Shown piece by piece: positions 32,983 to 42,302 of a stretch of DNA of 64,000 nucleotides. The number at the start of each line of letters is the position of its first letter. Positions within the stretch are counted from its first letter, which is position 1. Both the position numbers and the translations under genes were made by a program. The stretch lies in NCBI GenBank assembly GCA_910583925.1, contig CAJTZJ010000012.1, forward strand, positions 1 through 64,000, read 5' to 3'. The notes below the pieces were generated by a model. The model was not told where the DNA came from and did not search any database. It saw nothing but the letters and a program-made list of their open reading frames with translations. Source of the DNA: an uncultured Eubacterium sp. (GTDB lineage: Bacteria; Bacillota; Clostridia; Oscillospirales; Acutalibacteraceae).

Positions 32983-34288
32983 TTTATTTGATAAAATTTA
33001 TACAGAAAATTTTATTAGTAAAAATGATGTTATTTTGATTGCACTTTCCGGCGGCGCAGATTCTATCTTTCTTGCTGAATATTTCAAATCCATAAAAGAT
33101 GAATATTCTTTAACACTTAAGGCTGCTCATATTGAGCATGGTATAAGAGGGCAGGAAAGCTTGGATGATTGCTGCTTTGTAGAGAAATACTGCAAAGAAA
33201 ACAACATAGAATGCTTTACGCTTCATATAAATGCCTCTGCCGAAGCAAAAAGAGCCGGATTGAGTGTAGAAGAATACAGCAGAAATAAGAGATATGAATT
33301 TTTCAATTCAATACCCTGTGATAAAATCGCAACCGCTCATACTTTATCCGATAATATTGAAACGCTTGTTTTTCGTCTTGTAAGGGGTACATCCGTAAAA
33401 GGTTTGTGCGGTATTCCGTCTTTTAGAGAAAAAATTATAAGACCGCTTTTAAATTTAACAGGCGAAGAAATCAGAAATTATCTTGATGGAGGCAATATTC
33501 GCTATTGTGTTGATTCTACAAACAGCAGTAATGAATACAGCAGAAATCATATCAGAAACCGGATTGTTCCGCTTTTTACTAAGCTGAATGAAAGCTATGA
33601 AACAGCCTTTGAAAGGCTGTTTGTCAGCTTAAACGAAGATAATAATTTTATTGAATCGGAAGCTGATAAATGCTTTGACAGAGTGTATAACAATGATATG
33701 ATAAATATCGGAATTCTGAATAGCTATCATATTTCAATCATAAAGAGAGTTATTATTAAGTATTTTTTAAAAAATAATATCTCTTTGGATGAATATAAAA
33801 TCAATGAAATTCTAAATTTGCTGTATCATTCGGGAAAGATACAGGTAAGCGGCAATGTTTATGCCGTTTCAAATAAAAATTTTTTAAGAATAGCAGATTT
33901 TGATAAAAAAAAGATAAATATTGAATATTTCTTTACAAAAGAAATATTAAGTTATAATAAATTTTTAAATAAATGTGAATTCTGCAGTAAAAAGTTTGAT
34001 TTTTGCTGTGACTGTGATAAAATAATTGGCAGTGTTGCAATTCGCTCAAGGCAAAGCGGAGATAGAATTTCTCCTGCGGGCAGGGCATGCACTAAATCAC
34101 TAAAAAAGCTTTTTAACGAGCTGGAAATCCCTGTTGAAATCAGAGATCGTATCCCTGTTATAACAGATGACAATGGTATTATCGGCATTTACGGATACTG
34201 TGTTGATGAAAGAGTTAAAATAACTGATTCAACCAAAAATGTAATGGTTATAAATGTTGATATTCCGAATAATTTTAATGCAAAGTAA
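32972..34288 (+). CDS. tilS: tRNA(Ile)-lysidine synthase
   Basis: The 438-residue N-type ATP pyrophosphatase has SGGADS (about 26-31) in its P-loop, AHTLSDNIETLVFRL, and RNHIRNRIVPLF. A C-terminal TilS_C domain contains KSLKKLFNELEIPVEIRDR. It converts C34 of tRNA-Ile(CAU) to lysidine. The ATG lies inside the end of dnaB. The hpt gene that often sits between tilS and ftsH is absent here. Confidence 0.93.
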   Translation: MKTNLFDKIYTENFISKNDVILIALSGGADSIFLAEYFKSIKDEYSLTLKAAHIEHGIRGQESLDDCCFVEKYCKENNIECFTLHINASAEAKRAGLSVEEYSRNKRYEFFNSIPCDKIATAHTLSDNIETLVFRLVRGTSVKGLCGIPSFREKIIRPLLNLTGEEIRNYLDGGNIRYCVDSTNSSNEYSRNHIRNRIVPLFTKLNESYETAFERLFVSLNEDNNFIESEADKCFDRVYNNDMINIGILNSYHISIIKRVIIKYFLKNNISLDEYKINEILNLLYHSGKIQVSGNVYAVSNKNFLRIADFDKKKINIEYFFTKEILSYNKFLNKCEFCSKKFDFCCDCDKIIGSVAIRSRQSGDRISPAGRACTKSLKKLFNELEIPVEIRDRIPVITDDNGIIGIYGYCVDERVKITDSTKNVMVINVDIPNNFNAK

Positions 34289-34354
34289 GGGCAATTCAAT
34301 GCATTAAGCTATTATCCAATATGCTTGGTTTGCCTGTACGGAGGATAATCTTTA

Positions 34355-36439
34355 ATGAATAAAAACACATCAAGAAACGCTAAATCAATTATTATATGCT
34401 TACTTACCTTTTGTCTTTTTTTGACTGCTTTTTATTTTATGAATAACGGCGACAAGCAGGAGCCGAAGTACAGCGAAATAATCGGTATGTTCAAAAACAA
34501 TGAGGTCCAGACCTTTGAGCTTGATTTGACTACAGGCGCAATGGTTTATAATACTTTTAAAGAGCCTAAAACGCCTAAAAAGTATAATGTTAAAAGCGTT
34601 TCTATTTTTCTTGACGATATCAGAGACAGCGTAAATGAATATAACGAAGCCAATCCGGAGAATCAGATCAGCTTTAATTATAAGGTAACGAATTCAAGAA
34701 GCTGGATATTAAGCCTTCTTCCCATTCTCATTTCTGTTGCCGGATTGGTTTTCTTCGGTTGGTTCATTATGAAGAAAATGGGGGACTCTATTAACGGAGA
34801 AGCAAGCAGATCTCTCGGGTTCGGAAAGGTAAAGGCAAAGATTGCCAATGAAAGCAAGGACTCAAAAACCTTTGAAGATGTTGCAGGCTGCGATGAGGAA
34901 AAAGAAGATCTCGAAGAGCTTGTAGATTTTCTTAAGGATCCGAACAAGTTTACCGAGCTTGGTGCAAGAATTCCGAAGGGTGTTCTTCTTGTAGGACCTC
35001 CCGGAACAGGTAAAACACTGCTTGCAAAAGCTGTTGCAGGCGAAGCAGGCGTTCCTTTCCTTTCAATTTCAGGTTCTGATTTCGTTGAAATGTATGTCGG
35101 TGTTGGTGCAAGCCGTGTAAGAGATTTATTTAATCAGGCAATGAAGAAAGCGCCCGCGATTGTATTTATTGATGAAATTGATGCTGTCGGCAGACACAGG
35201 GGAACCGGTATGGGAAACAGCAATGATGAAAGAGAGCAGACACTTAATCAGCTTCTTGTTGAAATGGATGGTTTCGGCACAAATTCCGGTGTTATCATTA
35301 TGGCTGCTACAAACAGACCGGATGTTCTTGATCCTGCTTTATTAAGACCCGGCAGATTTGACAGACAGATTACAGTTAATAAGCCCGATTTAAAGGGCAG
35401 AGAAGATATCCTTAAGGTGCACGCAAGAAATAAGCCGCTTGCACCGGATGTTGATTTTAGTGATATTGCCAAAAACACGATGGGCTTTACCGGGGCGGAT
35501 CTTGAAAATCTTTTGAATGAGGCGGCTCTTCTTGCAGCAAGGCGTCATAAGCATGCCGTAAGTGCTGCTGATATTCAGGATTCAAGCATTAAGGTTATGA
35601 TGGGTGCTGAAAAGAAATCACATAAATACAGTGACAAGGCAAAAAAGCTTACTGCCTATCATGAAGCCGGTCATGCAGTTGTTTCTTATTATCTTGAATA
35701 CTGCGATCCTGTTCAGGAAATTTCCATTATTCCAAGAGGTCTTGGTGCAGGCGGATATACAATGTATCAGCCGCAGGAAGAAAATTATGCTTCTAAAAAC
35801 GAAATGCTCAGCTCTCTTGTATCCCTCCTTGGAGGAAGAGTTGCAGAAGAAATTTCACTGGAAGATATTTCAACAGGTGCTTCAAATGATTTACAGCGTG
35901 CAACACAGATTTGCCGTGATATGGTTGCTAAATATGGTATGAGTGACGATATAGGTCCTGTTGTTTACAGTGATGAAAGTCAGGAGGTATTCCTTGGCAA
36001 AGATTACAGTCATGTGAATAATTACAGCGAAGCAACCTCGGCAAGAATTGACTCCGAAATTGAAAGAATGATGCGCAATGCTTATGATTTAACGAAGAAT
36101 ATTCTTACAACTCATAATGATAAGCTTGTACTTGTTGCTGAAACACTTTTAGATAAAGAAAAAATTTCAAGAGAAGAGTTTGAGACTCTTATGAAAACAG
36201 GTGCGCTTCCTGTTGATGATGAGGAAAACGCTGAAGAAACCTCTGCTGATGAAACTGAACCGAAGGATGAAGTTTCGGAAAATATCTCTGAAGAAGCAGA
36301 TGCTGAAAGCGAAGATAATACAATTGAGGCTTCTGATGATATAGTGGTAGAGGATACTCAAAAAACAGAAGAAGAGCTTGTTTCAAAAGAAGAAGCAACT
36401 GGGGAAGACAACGAAGAAAGTATAGAAAATAACGATTAA
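34355..36439 (+). CDS. ftsH: ATP-dependent zinc metalloprotease FtsH
   Basis: The 694 residues have a first membrane helix (about 12-28) and a second at about 122-140 flanking the outer domain. The AAA module has GPPGTGKT (about 214), VFIDEIDAVG and the second region of homology NRPDVLDPALLRPGRFDRQ. The protease carries HEAGH (about 438-442). It degrades membrane and regulatory proteins. Odd feature: the last ~65 residues form a very acidic Glu/Asp/Ser tail (DDEENAEETSADETEPKDEV and beyond), longer than in most orthologues. A terminator follows. Confidence 0.97.
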   Translation: MNKNTSRNAKSIIICLLTFCLFLTAFYFMNNGDKQEPKYSEIIGMFKNNEVQTFELDLTTGAMVYNTFKEPKTPKKYNVKSVSIFLDDIRDSVNEYNEANPENQISFNYKVTNSRSWILSLLPILISVAGLVFFGWFIMKKMGDSINGEASRSLGFGKVKAKIANESKDSKTFEDVAGCDEEKEDLEELVDFLKDPNKFTELGARIPKGVLLVGPPGTGKTLLAKAVAGEAGVPFLSISGSDFVEMYVGVGASRVRDLFNQAMKKAPAIVFIDEIDAVGRHRGTGMGNSNDEREQTLNQLLVEMDGFGTNSGVIIMAATNRPDVLDPALLRPGRFDRQITVNKPDLKGREDILKVHARNKPLAPDVDFSDIAKNTMGFTGADLENLLNEAALLAARRHKHAVSAADIQDSSIKVMMGAEKKSHKYSDKAKKLTAYHEAGHAVVSYYLEYCDPVQEISIIPRGLGAGGYTMYQPQEENYASKNEMLSSLVSLLGGRVAEEISLEDISTGASNDLQRATQICRDMVAKYGMSDDIGPVVYSDESQEVFLGKDYSHVNNYSEATSARIDSEIERMMRNAYDLTKNILTTHNDKLVLVAETLLDKEKISREEFETLMKTGALPVDDEENAEETSADETEPKDEVSENISEEADAESEDNTIEASDDIVVEDTQKTEEELVSKEEATGEDNEESIENND

Positions 36440-36445
36440 TTTCAG

Positions 36446-36482
36446 TAGAGTGGGATAAAATAATCCCGCTCTATTGTTTTTT
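36446..36482 (+). terminator. Terminator of ftsH
   Basis: TAGAGTGGGAT and ATCCCGCTCTA arms (11 bases, perfect) with a 6-base loop, followed by TTGTTTTTT. Confidence 0.9.
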
Positions 36483-36501
36483 GAGTATAGGCAATGAAAA
36501 G

Positions 36502-36569
36502 TAGACAAATGTTTTTTGTTGTGTTATAATTACTAAATCTTGACAAAAATGCAATGTATTTAGTAATAT
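36502..36569 (+). promoter_or_regulatory. Tandem promoters of the topoisomerase IV operon
   Basis: First: TAGACA (36502-36507), 17-base spacer, TATAAT (36525-36530). Second: TTGACA (36540-36545), 18-base spacer, TAATAT (36564-36569), 42 bases before the start codon. Confidence 0.6.
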
Positions 36570-36611
36570 ATATACACTATATTGATACTGATACTTTTTT
36601 CGGAGGTTGAA

Positions 36612-38588
36612 ATGGCTAAGAAAAACGAATACGGCAATGATAGTATTAAATCGCTTAAAGGCGCAGATCGTGTAAGAAAAAGGCCGGCAGTTATTTTCGG
36701 CTCTAACGATATACTTGGATGCCAGCATTCTATTTTTGAAATTATGTCAAACTCAATAGACGAAGCCAGAGAGGGCAGAGGCAATAAAATTGTTGTAACG
36801 AAATTTGAGGATGGCTCTGTTGAGGTACAGGACTTTGGTGCAGGTATTCCTGTTGATTTCAATAAAGCCGAAAATGAATACAACTGGAAGCTTCTTTTCT
36901 GTGAGATGTATGCAGGCGGAAAATATGACGATGAGGCTGACAATTATGAATATTCACTTGGTTTAAATGGTCTTGGCTTGTGTGCAACTCAATATGCTTC
37001 TGAATATATGGATGCTGAAATCCATTCAAACGGCTATTGCTATACCCTTCATTTTGAAAAGGGCGAAAATGTAGGAGGTCTTCATAAAGAACCATATAAC
37101 AAAAAGGATACAGGCTCAAGGATTAAGTGGAAGCCTGATTTAGAGGTTTTCACTGCTATAAATGTACCAACCGAATTCTTTCATGAAACTTTAAAAAAGC
37201 AGGCTATAGTTAATGACGGTATTACATTTATATTCAAAAATCAGGTTGGTTCCAAATTTGAAACAACCGAATACTGCTATGCTAATGGTATTCGTGATTA
37301 TGTGAATGAACTTGCAGGAGATACTGCTTTTACCACTCCGCAATATTGGGAGTGCGACAGAGTCGGCAAAGACAGAGCGGATTTAAGCGAATATAAGCTT
37401 AAAATCAAAGCAGCTCTTTGTTTTTCTCAGAAAACACAACTCAAGGAATATTATCATAATTCAAGTTTTCTTGAGCATGGAGGCTCACCTGAAAAAGCCT
37501 TTAAAAGTGCTTTTGTTAATCAGATTAATACCTATCTTAAAGCAAATAATAAGTATACAAAATCCGATTCACAGATTAATGTTCAGGATATTGAGGATAT
37601 CCTTATCTTTGTTGTATCTTCATTTTCAACACAGACTTCTTATGAAAATCAAACTAAAAAATCTATAACAAATAAATTCATTCAGGAGGCTATGACGGAT
37701 TTCTTCCGTAAGCAGCTTGAGGTATATTTTATAGAAAATAAGCTTGAAGCAGAAAAAATTGCCGATCAGGTAATAATCAATATGAGAAGCCGTGTTAAGG
37801 CTGAAAATACAAGAAAAAGCTTAAAAAATACACTTCAGACAAAAATGGATATGACAAATCGTATCCAGAAGTTTGTTGACTGCCGCTCTAAAGATGTTAA
37901 CGAAAGAGAAATATTCATCGTAGAGGGTGATTCTGCTCTTGGTGCCTGCAAACAGGCAAGAGATGCAAATTTTCAGGCAATTATGCCTATAAGAGGTAAA
38001 ATACTCAATTGCCTGAAATGTGAATATGATAAGATTTTTAAAAGTGAAATCATTACTGACTTAATTAAAGTTCTCGGCTGTGGTGTTGAGGTTCGCTCAA
38101 AGGCCGCAAAGGGACTGTCGGAATTTGATATGAATAATTTCCGCTGGAGCAAGGTTCTTATCTGTACCGATGCCGATGTGGATGGCTTCCATATCAGAAC
38201 ACTTGTTTTAACAATGATATATCGATTAATGCCTCAGCTTATTGAGCAGGGTAAAGTGTATATAGACGAATCCCCGCTTTATGAGGTAACCTGCAAGGAT
38301 CAGACCTACTTTGCATACAACGAAATGGAAATGGACAGAATCAAGGAAAAAATCGGGAATCAGAAATATACAGTGCAGCGTTCAAAGGGTCTTGGTGAAA
38401 ATGAAGCGGATATGATGGCTTTAACAACAATGAACCCGGCAACAAGAAGGCTTATTCTTGTTACTCCGGATGAAGCTGAAAAGACATCACAGATATTTGA
38501 TTTGCTTCTCGGCGATAATCTTGAGGGCAGAAAACAGTATATTACAGATTACGGCAGTCTTTATATAGATGCTGCCGATGTAAGCTGA
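36612..38588 (+). CDS. parE: DNA topoisomerase IV subunit B (ParE/GyrB family)
   Basis: The 658-residue ATPase subunit has the GHKL fold (SNSIDEAREGRGNKIVV, DFGAGIPV, LNGLGLCATQYAS) and a Toprim domain with EGDSALGACKQARD and DADVDGFHIRTLVL. With the next gene it forms a type IIA topoisomerase. The pair sits away from dnaA/recF-type genes and the partner lacks a typical gyrase C-terminal length, so topoisomerase IV is preferred to gyrase, though by sequence reading alone this is not certain. The start is ATG 36612 with CGGAGG 6 bases upstream; the longer frame has no site. Confidence 0.88.
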   Translation: MAKKNEYGNDSIKSLKGADRVRKRPAVIFGSNDILGCQHSIFEIMSNSIDEAREGRGNKIVVTKFEDGSVEVQDFGAGIPVDFNKAENEYNWKLLFCEMYAGGKYDDEADNYEYSLGLNGLGLCATQYASEYMDAEIHSNGYCYTLHFEKGENVGGLHKEPYNKKDTGSRIKWKPDLEVFTAINVPTEFFHETLKKQAIVNDGITFIFKNQVGSKFETTEYCYANGIRDYVNELAGDTAFTTPQYWECDRVGKDRADLSEYKLKIKAALCFSQKTQLKEYYHNSSFLEHGGSPEKAFKSAFVNQINTYLKANNKYTKSDSQINVQDIEDILIFVVSSFSTQTSYENQTKKSITNKFIQEAMTDFFRKQLEVYFIENKLEAEKIADQVIINMRSRVKAENTRKSLKNTLQTKMDMTNRIQKFVDCRSKDVNEREIFIVEGDSALGACKQARDANFQAIMPIRGKILNCLKCEYDKIFKSEIITDLIKVLGCGVEVRSKAAKGLSEFDMNNFRWSKVLICTDADVDGFHIRTLVLTMIYRLMPQLIEQGKVYIDESPLYEVTCKDQTYFAYNEMEMDRIKEKIGNQKYTVQRSKGLGENEADMMALTTMNPATRRLILVTPDEAEKTSQIFDLLLGDNLEGRKQYITDYGSLYIDAADVS

Positions 38589-38610
38589 TTAAGTTAAGGA
38601 GGAATTATTT

Positions 38611-40851
38611 ATGGCAAGAAGAAAAAAGAATACGCCTGATGATAAAAGCACCCTTAACGAAAATGTGCATATTGAAAATGCAGGTACGGTTACAAACGAA
38701 ATAATAACCAATACATTAGTCAATAATTTTATGCCCTATGCAATGAGCGTTATTTTATCCCGTGCTATTCCCGAAATAGACGGATTAAAGCCATCTCACA
38801 GAAAATTGCTTTATACTATGTATAATATGGGGCTGTTAAAGGGCGGCACAATAAAAAGTGCAAACATAGTCGGCAGAACCATGCAGCTTAACCCTCACGG
38901 CGATGCTTCGATTTACGAAACGATGGTGCGTCTTTCAAGAGGCAATGAATCTCTTTTATATCCATTTGTTGAATCTAAGGGTAACTTCGGAAAAGCATAT
39001 TCAAAAAATATGATGTATGCTGCATCACGATATACGGAGGCAAAGCTTGCACCTATTTGCAAAGAGCTTTTCGATGATATTGATAAAGACACAGTTGATT
39101 TCGTGGATAACTATGATAATACAATGAAGGAGCCTCGTTTGCTTCCCGTAACTTTCCCATCCATTTTGTGTAATGTTACAACAGGTATTGCTGCAGGTAT
39201 GGCTTCCTCAATCGCTTCATTTAACCTTAAAGAGGTTTGTGAAACTACTATTGCTATTATGAAAAATCCCGAGCATGTTGTTTCCGATACGTTGATTGCT
39301 CCCGATTTTATCGGCGGCGGCTATATAATTTACGATAAGGACGAGCTTGAAAAAATTTATTCAACCGGAAGAGGTTCTGTAAAAGTTCGTTCAAAGTATA
39401 CCTATGATAAATCGTATAATTGTATTGATATTACGGCTATACCTCCTACAACAACCTCGGAAGCTGTTATTGATAAGATTATTGAGCTTGTTAAGGCAAA
39501 TAAAATTAAAGAAATTTCCGATATCCGTGATGAAACTGATTTGAAAGGCCTTAAAATTACAGTTGATTTAAAAAGAGGCGTTGACCCCGATAAGCTTATG
39601 GCAAGGCTTTATAAGGCTACTCCGCTTGAGGACTCCTTCTCCTGCAACTTTAATGTACTTATTAACGGTGTTCCAAAGGTTAGGGGAGTAAGAGAGCTTC
39701 TTGATGAATGGATATCTTTCAGATTAAATTGTATTAAGCGAAGAATTAATTTCAGTCTTGAAAAAAAGAGAAGGCAGCTTCATCTTTTGAAGGGTCTTTC
39801 AAAAATACTGCTTGATATTGATAAAGCAATTAAAATCGTCAGAGAAACCGAAAGTGAATCAGAGGTTGTACCTAACCTTATGATTGGGTTCGGTATTGAT
39901 GAAATTCAGGCTGAATATGTTGCAGAAATCAAACTTCGTCATTTAAACAGAGAGTACATTTTAAAAAGAATTAAAGATATAGAAACTCTTGAGGATGAAA
40001 TTGCCGATCTTGAAAAAACACTTTCAAGCAACAACAGAATGAAGAAAATTATTATCGGCGAGCTTGAAAATGTTATTAATAAATATGATACAGGCAGAAA
40101 AACAGAAATTCTTTATGATGTTTCTGATGAAGATATTGAGGTTGAAAGCGCAGCAGCCGATTATCCTGTTACTATGTTCATAACAGAAGGCGGATATGCA
40201 AAAAAAATCCGCACTGCCAATCTGCGTATGAGCGGTGAACAAAAGGTTAAAGAGGGCGATAAAATTCTTGAAGCTGTTGAATGCTCAAATAAAGATGAAA
40301 TTCTTGCTTTCTCTACTAAAAATCAGGTTTATAAGGCTAAGGTTGATGATTTTCAGGATACGAAAGCATCCGTTCTCGGTGAATATGTTCCGTCTAAGCT
40401 TAATATGGAGGAAGGCGAGGAAATCGCATATATAGCTGTATTCAGTGAATACAAAGGTTATATGATTTTTGTTTTTGAAAACGGCAAAATCGCAAAGGTG
40501 GATATGTCTGCCTATGAAACAAAAACAAATCGGAAAAAGCTTATAAATGCGTATAGTGATAAATCTGTGCTGGCTGCAGCTTTATATCTTTCGGAGGATA
40601 CGGATATTGTTATCTGTGGTTCAAATGAAAGAAAGCTTCTTTTGAATACAGCTTCCATACTGCCTAAAACAACAAAAAGTACGCAGGGTGTTCAGGCGAT
40701 GACGCTGAAAAAGAAGAGTGATAAGGTGGTTTCCGTTCATCTTTATAATGAGGGTGAATTTGAAAAGCCTTACAGGTACAGACCTAAAAATCTTCCTGCT
40801 GCCGGTGCACTTCCAAGTGCATCCGATATCGGCGAACAACTTACTTTTTAA
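38611..40851 (+). CDS. parC: DNA topoisomerase IV subunit A (ParC/GyrA family)
   Basis: The 746-residue breakage-reunion subunit has RAIPEIDGLKPSHRKLLYTM and the catalytic Tyr in AASRYTEAKL (about 140), then FPSILCNVTTGIAAGMASSI, a coiled-coil segment (about 440-480) and a beta-pinwheel C-terminal domain without an evident gyrase box (QRRGGKG). That absence supports decatenation by topoisomerase IV. AAGGAGG precedes the ATG by 9 bases and 22 bases separate it from parE. Confidence 0.88.
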   Translation: MARRKKNTPDDKSTLNENVHIENAGTVTNEIITNTLVNNFMPYAMSVILSRAIPEIDGLKPSHRKLLYTMYNMGLLKGGTIKSANIVGRTMQLNPHGDASIYETMVRLSRGNESLLYPFVESKGNFGKAYSKNMMYAASRYTEAKLAPICKELFDDIDKDTVDFVDNYDNTMKEPRLLPVTFPSILCNVTTGIAAGMASSIASFNLKEVCETTIAIMKNPEHVVSDTLIAPDFIGGGYIIYDKDELEKIYSTGRGSVKVRSKYTYDKSYNCIDITAIPPTTTSEAVIDKIIELVKANKIKEISDIRDETDLKGLKITVDLKRGVDPDKLMARLYKATPLEDSFSCNFNVLINGVPKVRGVRELLDEWISFRLNCIKRRINFSLEKKRRQLHLLKGLSKILLDIDKAIKIVRETESESEVVPNLMIGFGIDEIQAEYVAEIKLRHLNREYILKRIKDIETLEDEIADLEKTLSSNNRMKKIIIGELENVINKYDTGRKTEILYDVSDEDIEVESAAADYPVTMFITEGGYAKKIRTANLRMSGEQKVKEGDKILEAVECSNKDEILAFSTKNQVYKAKVDDFQDTKASVLGEYVPSKLNMEEGEEIAYIAVFSEYKGYMIFVFENGKIAKVDMSAYETKTNRKKLINAYSDKSVLAAALYLSEDTDIVICGSNERKLLLNTASILPKTTKSTQGVQAMTLKKKSDKVVSVHLYNEGEFEKPYRYRPKNLPAAGALPSASDIGEQLTF

Positions 40852-40969
40852 ATATTAATCATATACTGTTATTAATTTTAGAGCAATGAAATCCATTTTC
40901 TTTGCCGACACGAAACAGTATTATAATTAACGCAAAAACTATTGAAGTCAATTAATGCCAAAAAAATGC

Positions 40970-40998
40970 TTGCATTATAGAATTTATTGTGATATAAT
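40970..40998 (+). promoter_or_regulatory. Promoter of secG
   Basis: TTGCAT (40970-40975), a 17-base spacer and TATAAT (40993-40998), 26 bases before secG. Confidence 0.6.
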
Positions 40999-41024
40999 CC
41001 ATTAGTATCAATTATCAATGGAGG

Positions 41025-41285
41025 ATGTTTACGATGCTTTGGTATCATTATGTTTTCGGTGCTGTTCTTATTGTAGCATCAATTATTATTACAATTACCG
41101 TTCTTATGCAAGAGGGCAGATCACAGAATCTTTCCGGTGCTATTGCCGGTGGTGCAGAAACTTTTCTTGGAAAAGCAAAGGCTCGTACAATTGAGGCTAA
41201 GCTTGAAAAGATGACAAAGTGGCTTATTGTTGCTTTCTTTGTTGTTGTTTTGGCTGCGTTCTTTATTTTCCTCTTTATTGGCTAA
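41025..41285 (+). CDS. secG: Preprotein translocase subunit SecG
   Basis: An 86-residue protein with two membrane helices (about 10-28 and 65-85) and the family motif VLMQEGRSQNLSGAIAGGAETFLGKAK between them. SecG assists the SecYEG channel. ATG with GGAGGATGTTTACG upstream. A strong terminator follows (41297-41326), so it is monocistronic. Confidence 0.93.
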   Translation: MFTMLWYHYVFGAVLIVASIIITITVLMQEGRSQNLSGAIAGGAETFLGKAKARTIEAKLEKMTKWLIVAFFVVVLAAFFIFLFIG

Positions 41286-41296
41286 GAAAAAACAGT

Positions 41297-41326
41297 AACC
41301 TTGCGTTATGCAAGGTTATTTTTTTT
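41297..41326 (+). terminator. Terminator of secG
   Basis: AACCTTGC and GCAAGGTT arms with a 5-base loop, then ATTTTTTTT. Confidence 0.92.
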
Positions 41327-41345
41327 GCAGAAAACGGAGTATATT

Positions 41346-42218
41346 ATGTTCTATGTTATTTTCGATTTGGAATGGAATAATGCCTATAATTACAAATTAA
41401 AAAAAGGCATGAATGAAATTATTGAAATCGGCGCTATAAAATTGGATGAAAAATTGAATATAGTAGACACCTTTAAGCAGTTAATTAAGCCGAAACTTTC
41501 AAACAAGCTCTCTTCAAGATTCAAAAATCTTACGCATATTTCAATGGACGAAATTAACGATTCCGGAATTGCTTTTGAAAATGCTATTGAAGATTTTGCA
41601 AGATGGAGCGGAGGAGAGAACAGTGTTTTTCTTAGCTGGTCAAACAGTGATCTTTATGTACTTATAGATAATTTTAAAAAGTTTATAGGTGTTTCATCTA
41701 TAGATTTTATCAAGAAATATGCCGATCTTCAAAAATATTGTCAATCATTTATCAAAAACAATACCGCAAATCAGATTAGTCTTGCTAACTGTGCCGAAAT
41801 ATTTGATATAAATGCTGATACCGAAAATATGCATCGTGCTCTTGAGGATTGCTATGTTTCCGCAGAGTGTTTTAAAAAGGTATTTAACAGTAATTTTTCG
41901 AAATTTGTTGTTGACTGCGATAAGGCTTTCTTTGAAAGGCTTGTTTTCAAACCATATTTCCTTACAAAATGCATTTCAGAAGATTATAATGTGAATAACG
42001 AAGTCTTAAATTGCCCATACTGTAAATCAAATATGCGTGTTTTAAAAAAATATGAATCCGTCAATAAATCTTTCAGAACGGTTTGCGAATGTTCAAAATG
42101 CGGCAAAAAATTCTGGGCTTTTGTAAGAGCAAAAAAAACTTATGATGGCATTGTGGTAACCAAGAAAATCAATATTATGAACAAGAAGCGGGCGGAAAAA
42201 TTCAATCATAATGCGTGA
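41346..42218 (+). CDS. DEDDh 3'-5' exonuclease with C-terminal zinc ribbon
   Basis: The 290 residues begin FYVIFDLEWNNAY (the DxE motif), with IIEIGAIKLDEKLNIVDTF and a later HRALEDCYVSAECF (His and Asp of the DEDDh set). This resembles the ERI1/KapD-like exonuclease fold. The C-terminal ~70 residues carry CPYCKSNMRVL and CECSKCGKKFW, a zinc ribbon not usual in simple DnaQ proteins, perhaps for RNA or DNA binding. ATG at 41346 with GGAG 7 bases upstream is preferred to an upstream in-frame ATG lying inside the secG terminator. Confidence 0.8.
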   Translation: MFYVIFDLEWNNAYNYKLKKGMNEIIEIGAIKLDEKLNIVDTFKQLIKPKLSNKLSSRFKNLTHISMDEINDSGIAFENAIEDFARWSGGENSVFLSWSNSDLYVLIDNFKKFIGVSSIDFIKKYADLQKYCQSFIKNNTANQISLANCAEIFDINADTENMHRALEDCYVSAECFKKVFNSNFSKFVVDCDKAFFERLVFKPYFLTKCISEDYNVNNEVLNCPYCKSNMRVLKKYESVNKSFRTVCECSKCGKKFWAFVRAKKTYDGIVVTKKINIMNKKRAEKFNHNA

Positions 42219-42302
42219 ATGTAAAAATTTACAAAAAAATTCTTTATTCGTGTTGAAATATATAGTATAATATAAAATATTTCTTGTTTTGGAGGTAAGA
42301 AA

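Noticed and set aside
36582..36611. Ten extra N-terminal codons of the topoisomerase B gene
   Set aside because: They cover the ribosome binding site CGGAGG of the ATG at 36612 and are not conserved family sequence.
40852..41024. Possible small RNA between parC and secG
   Set aside because: Only a promoter for secG is visible; no stable fold or terminator in the remaining sequence.
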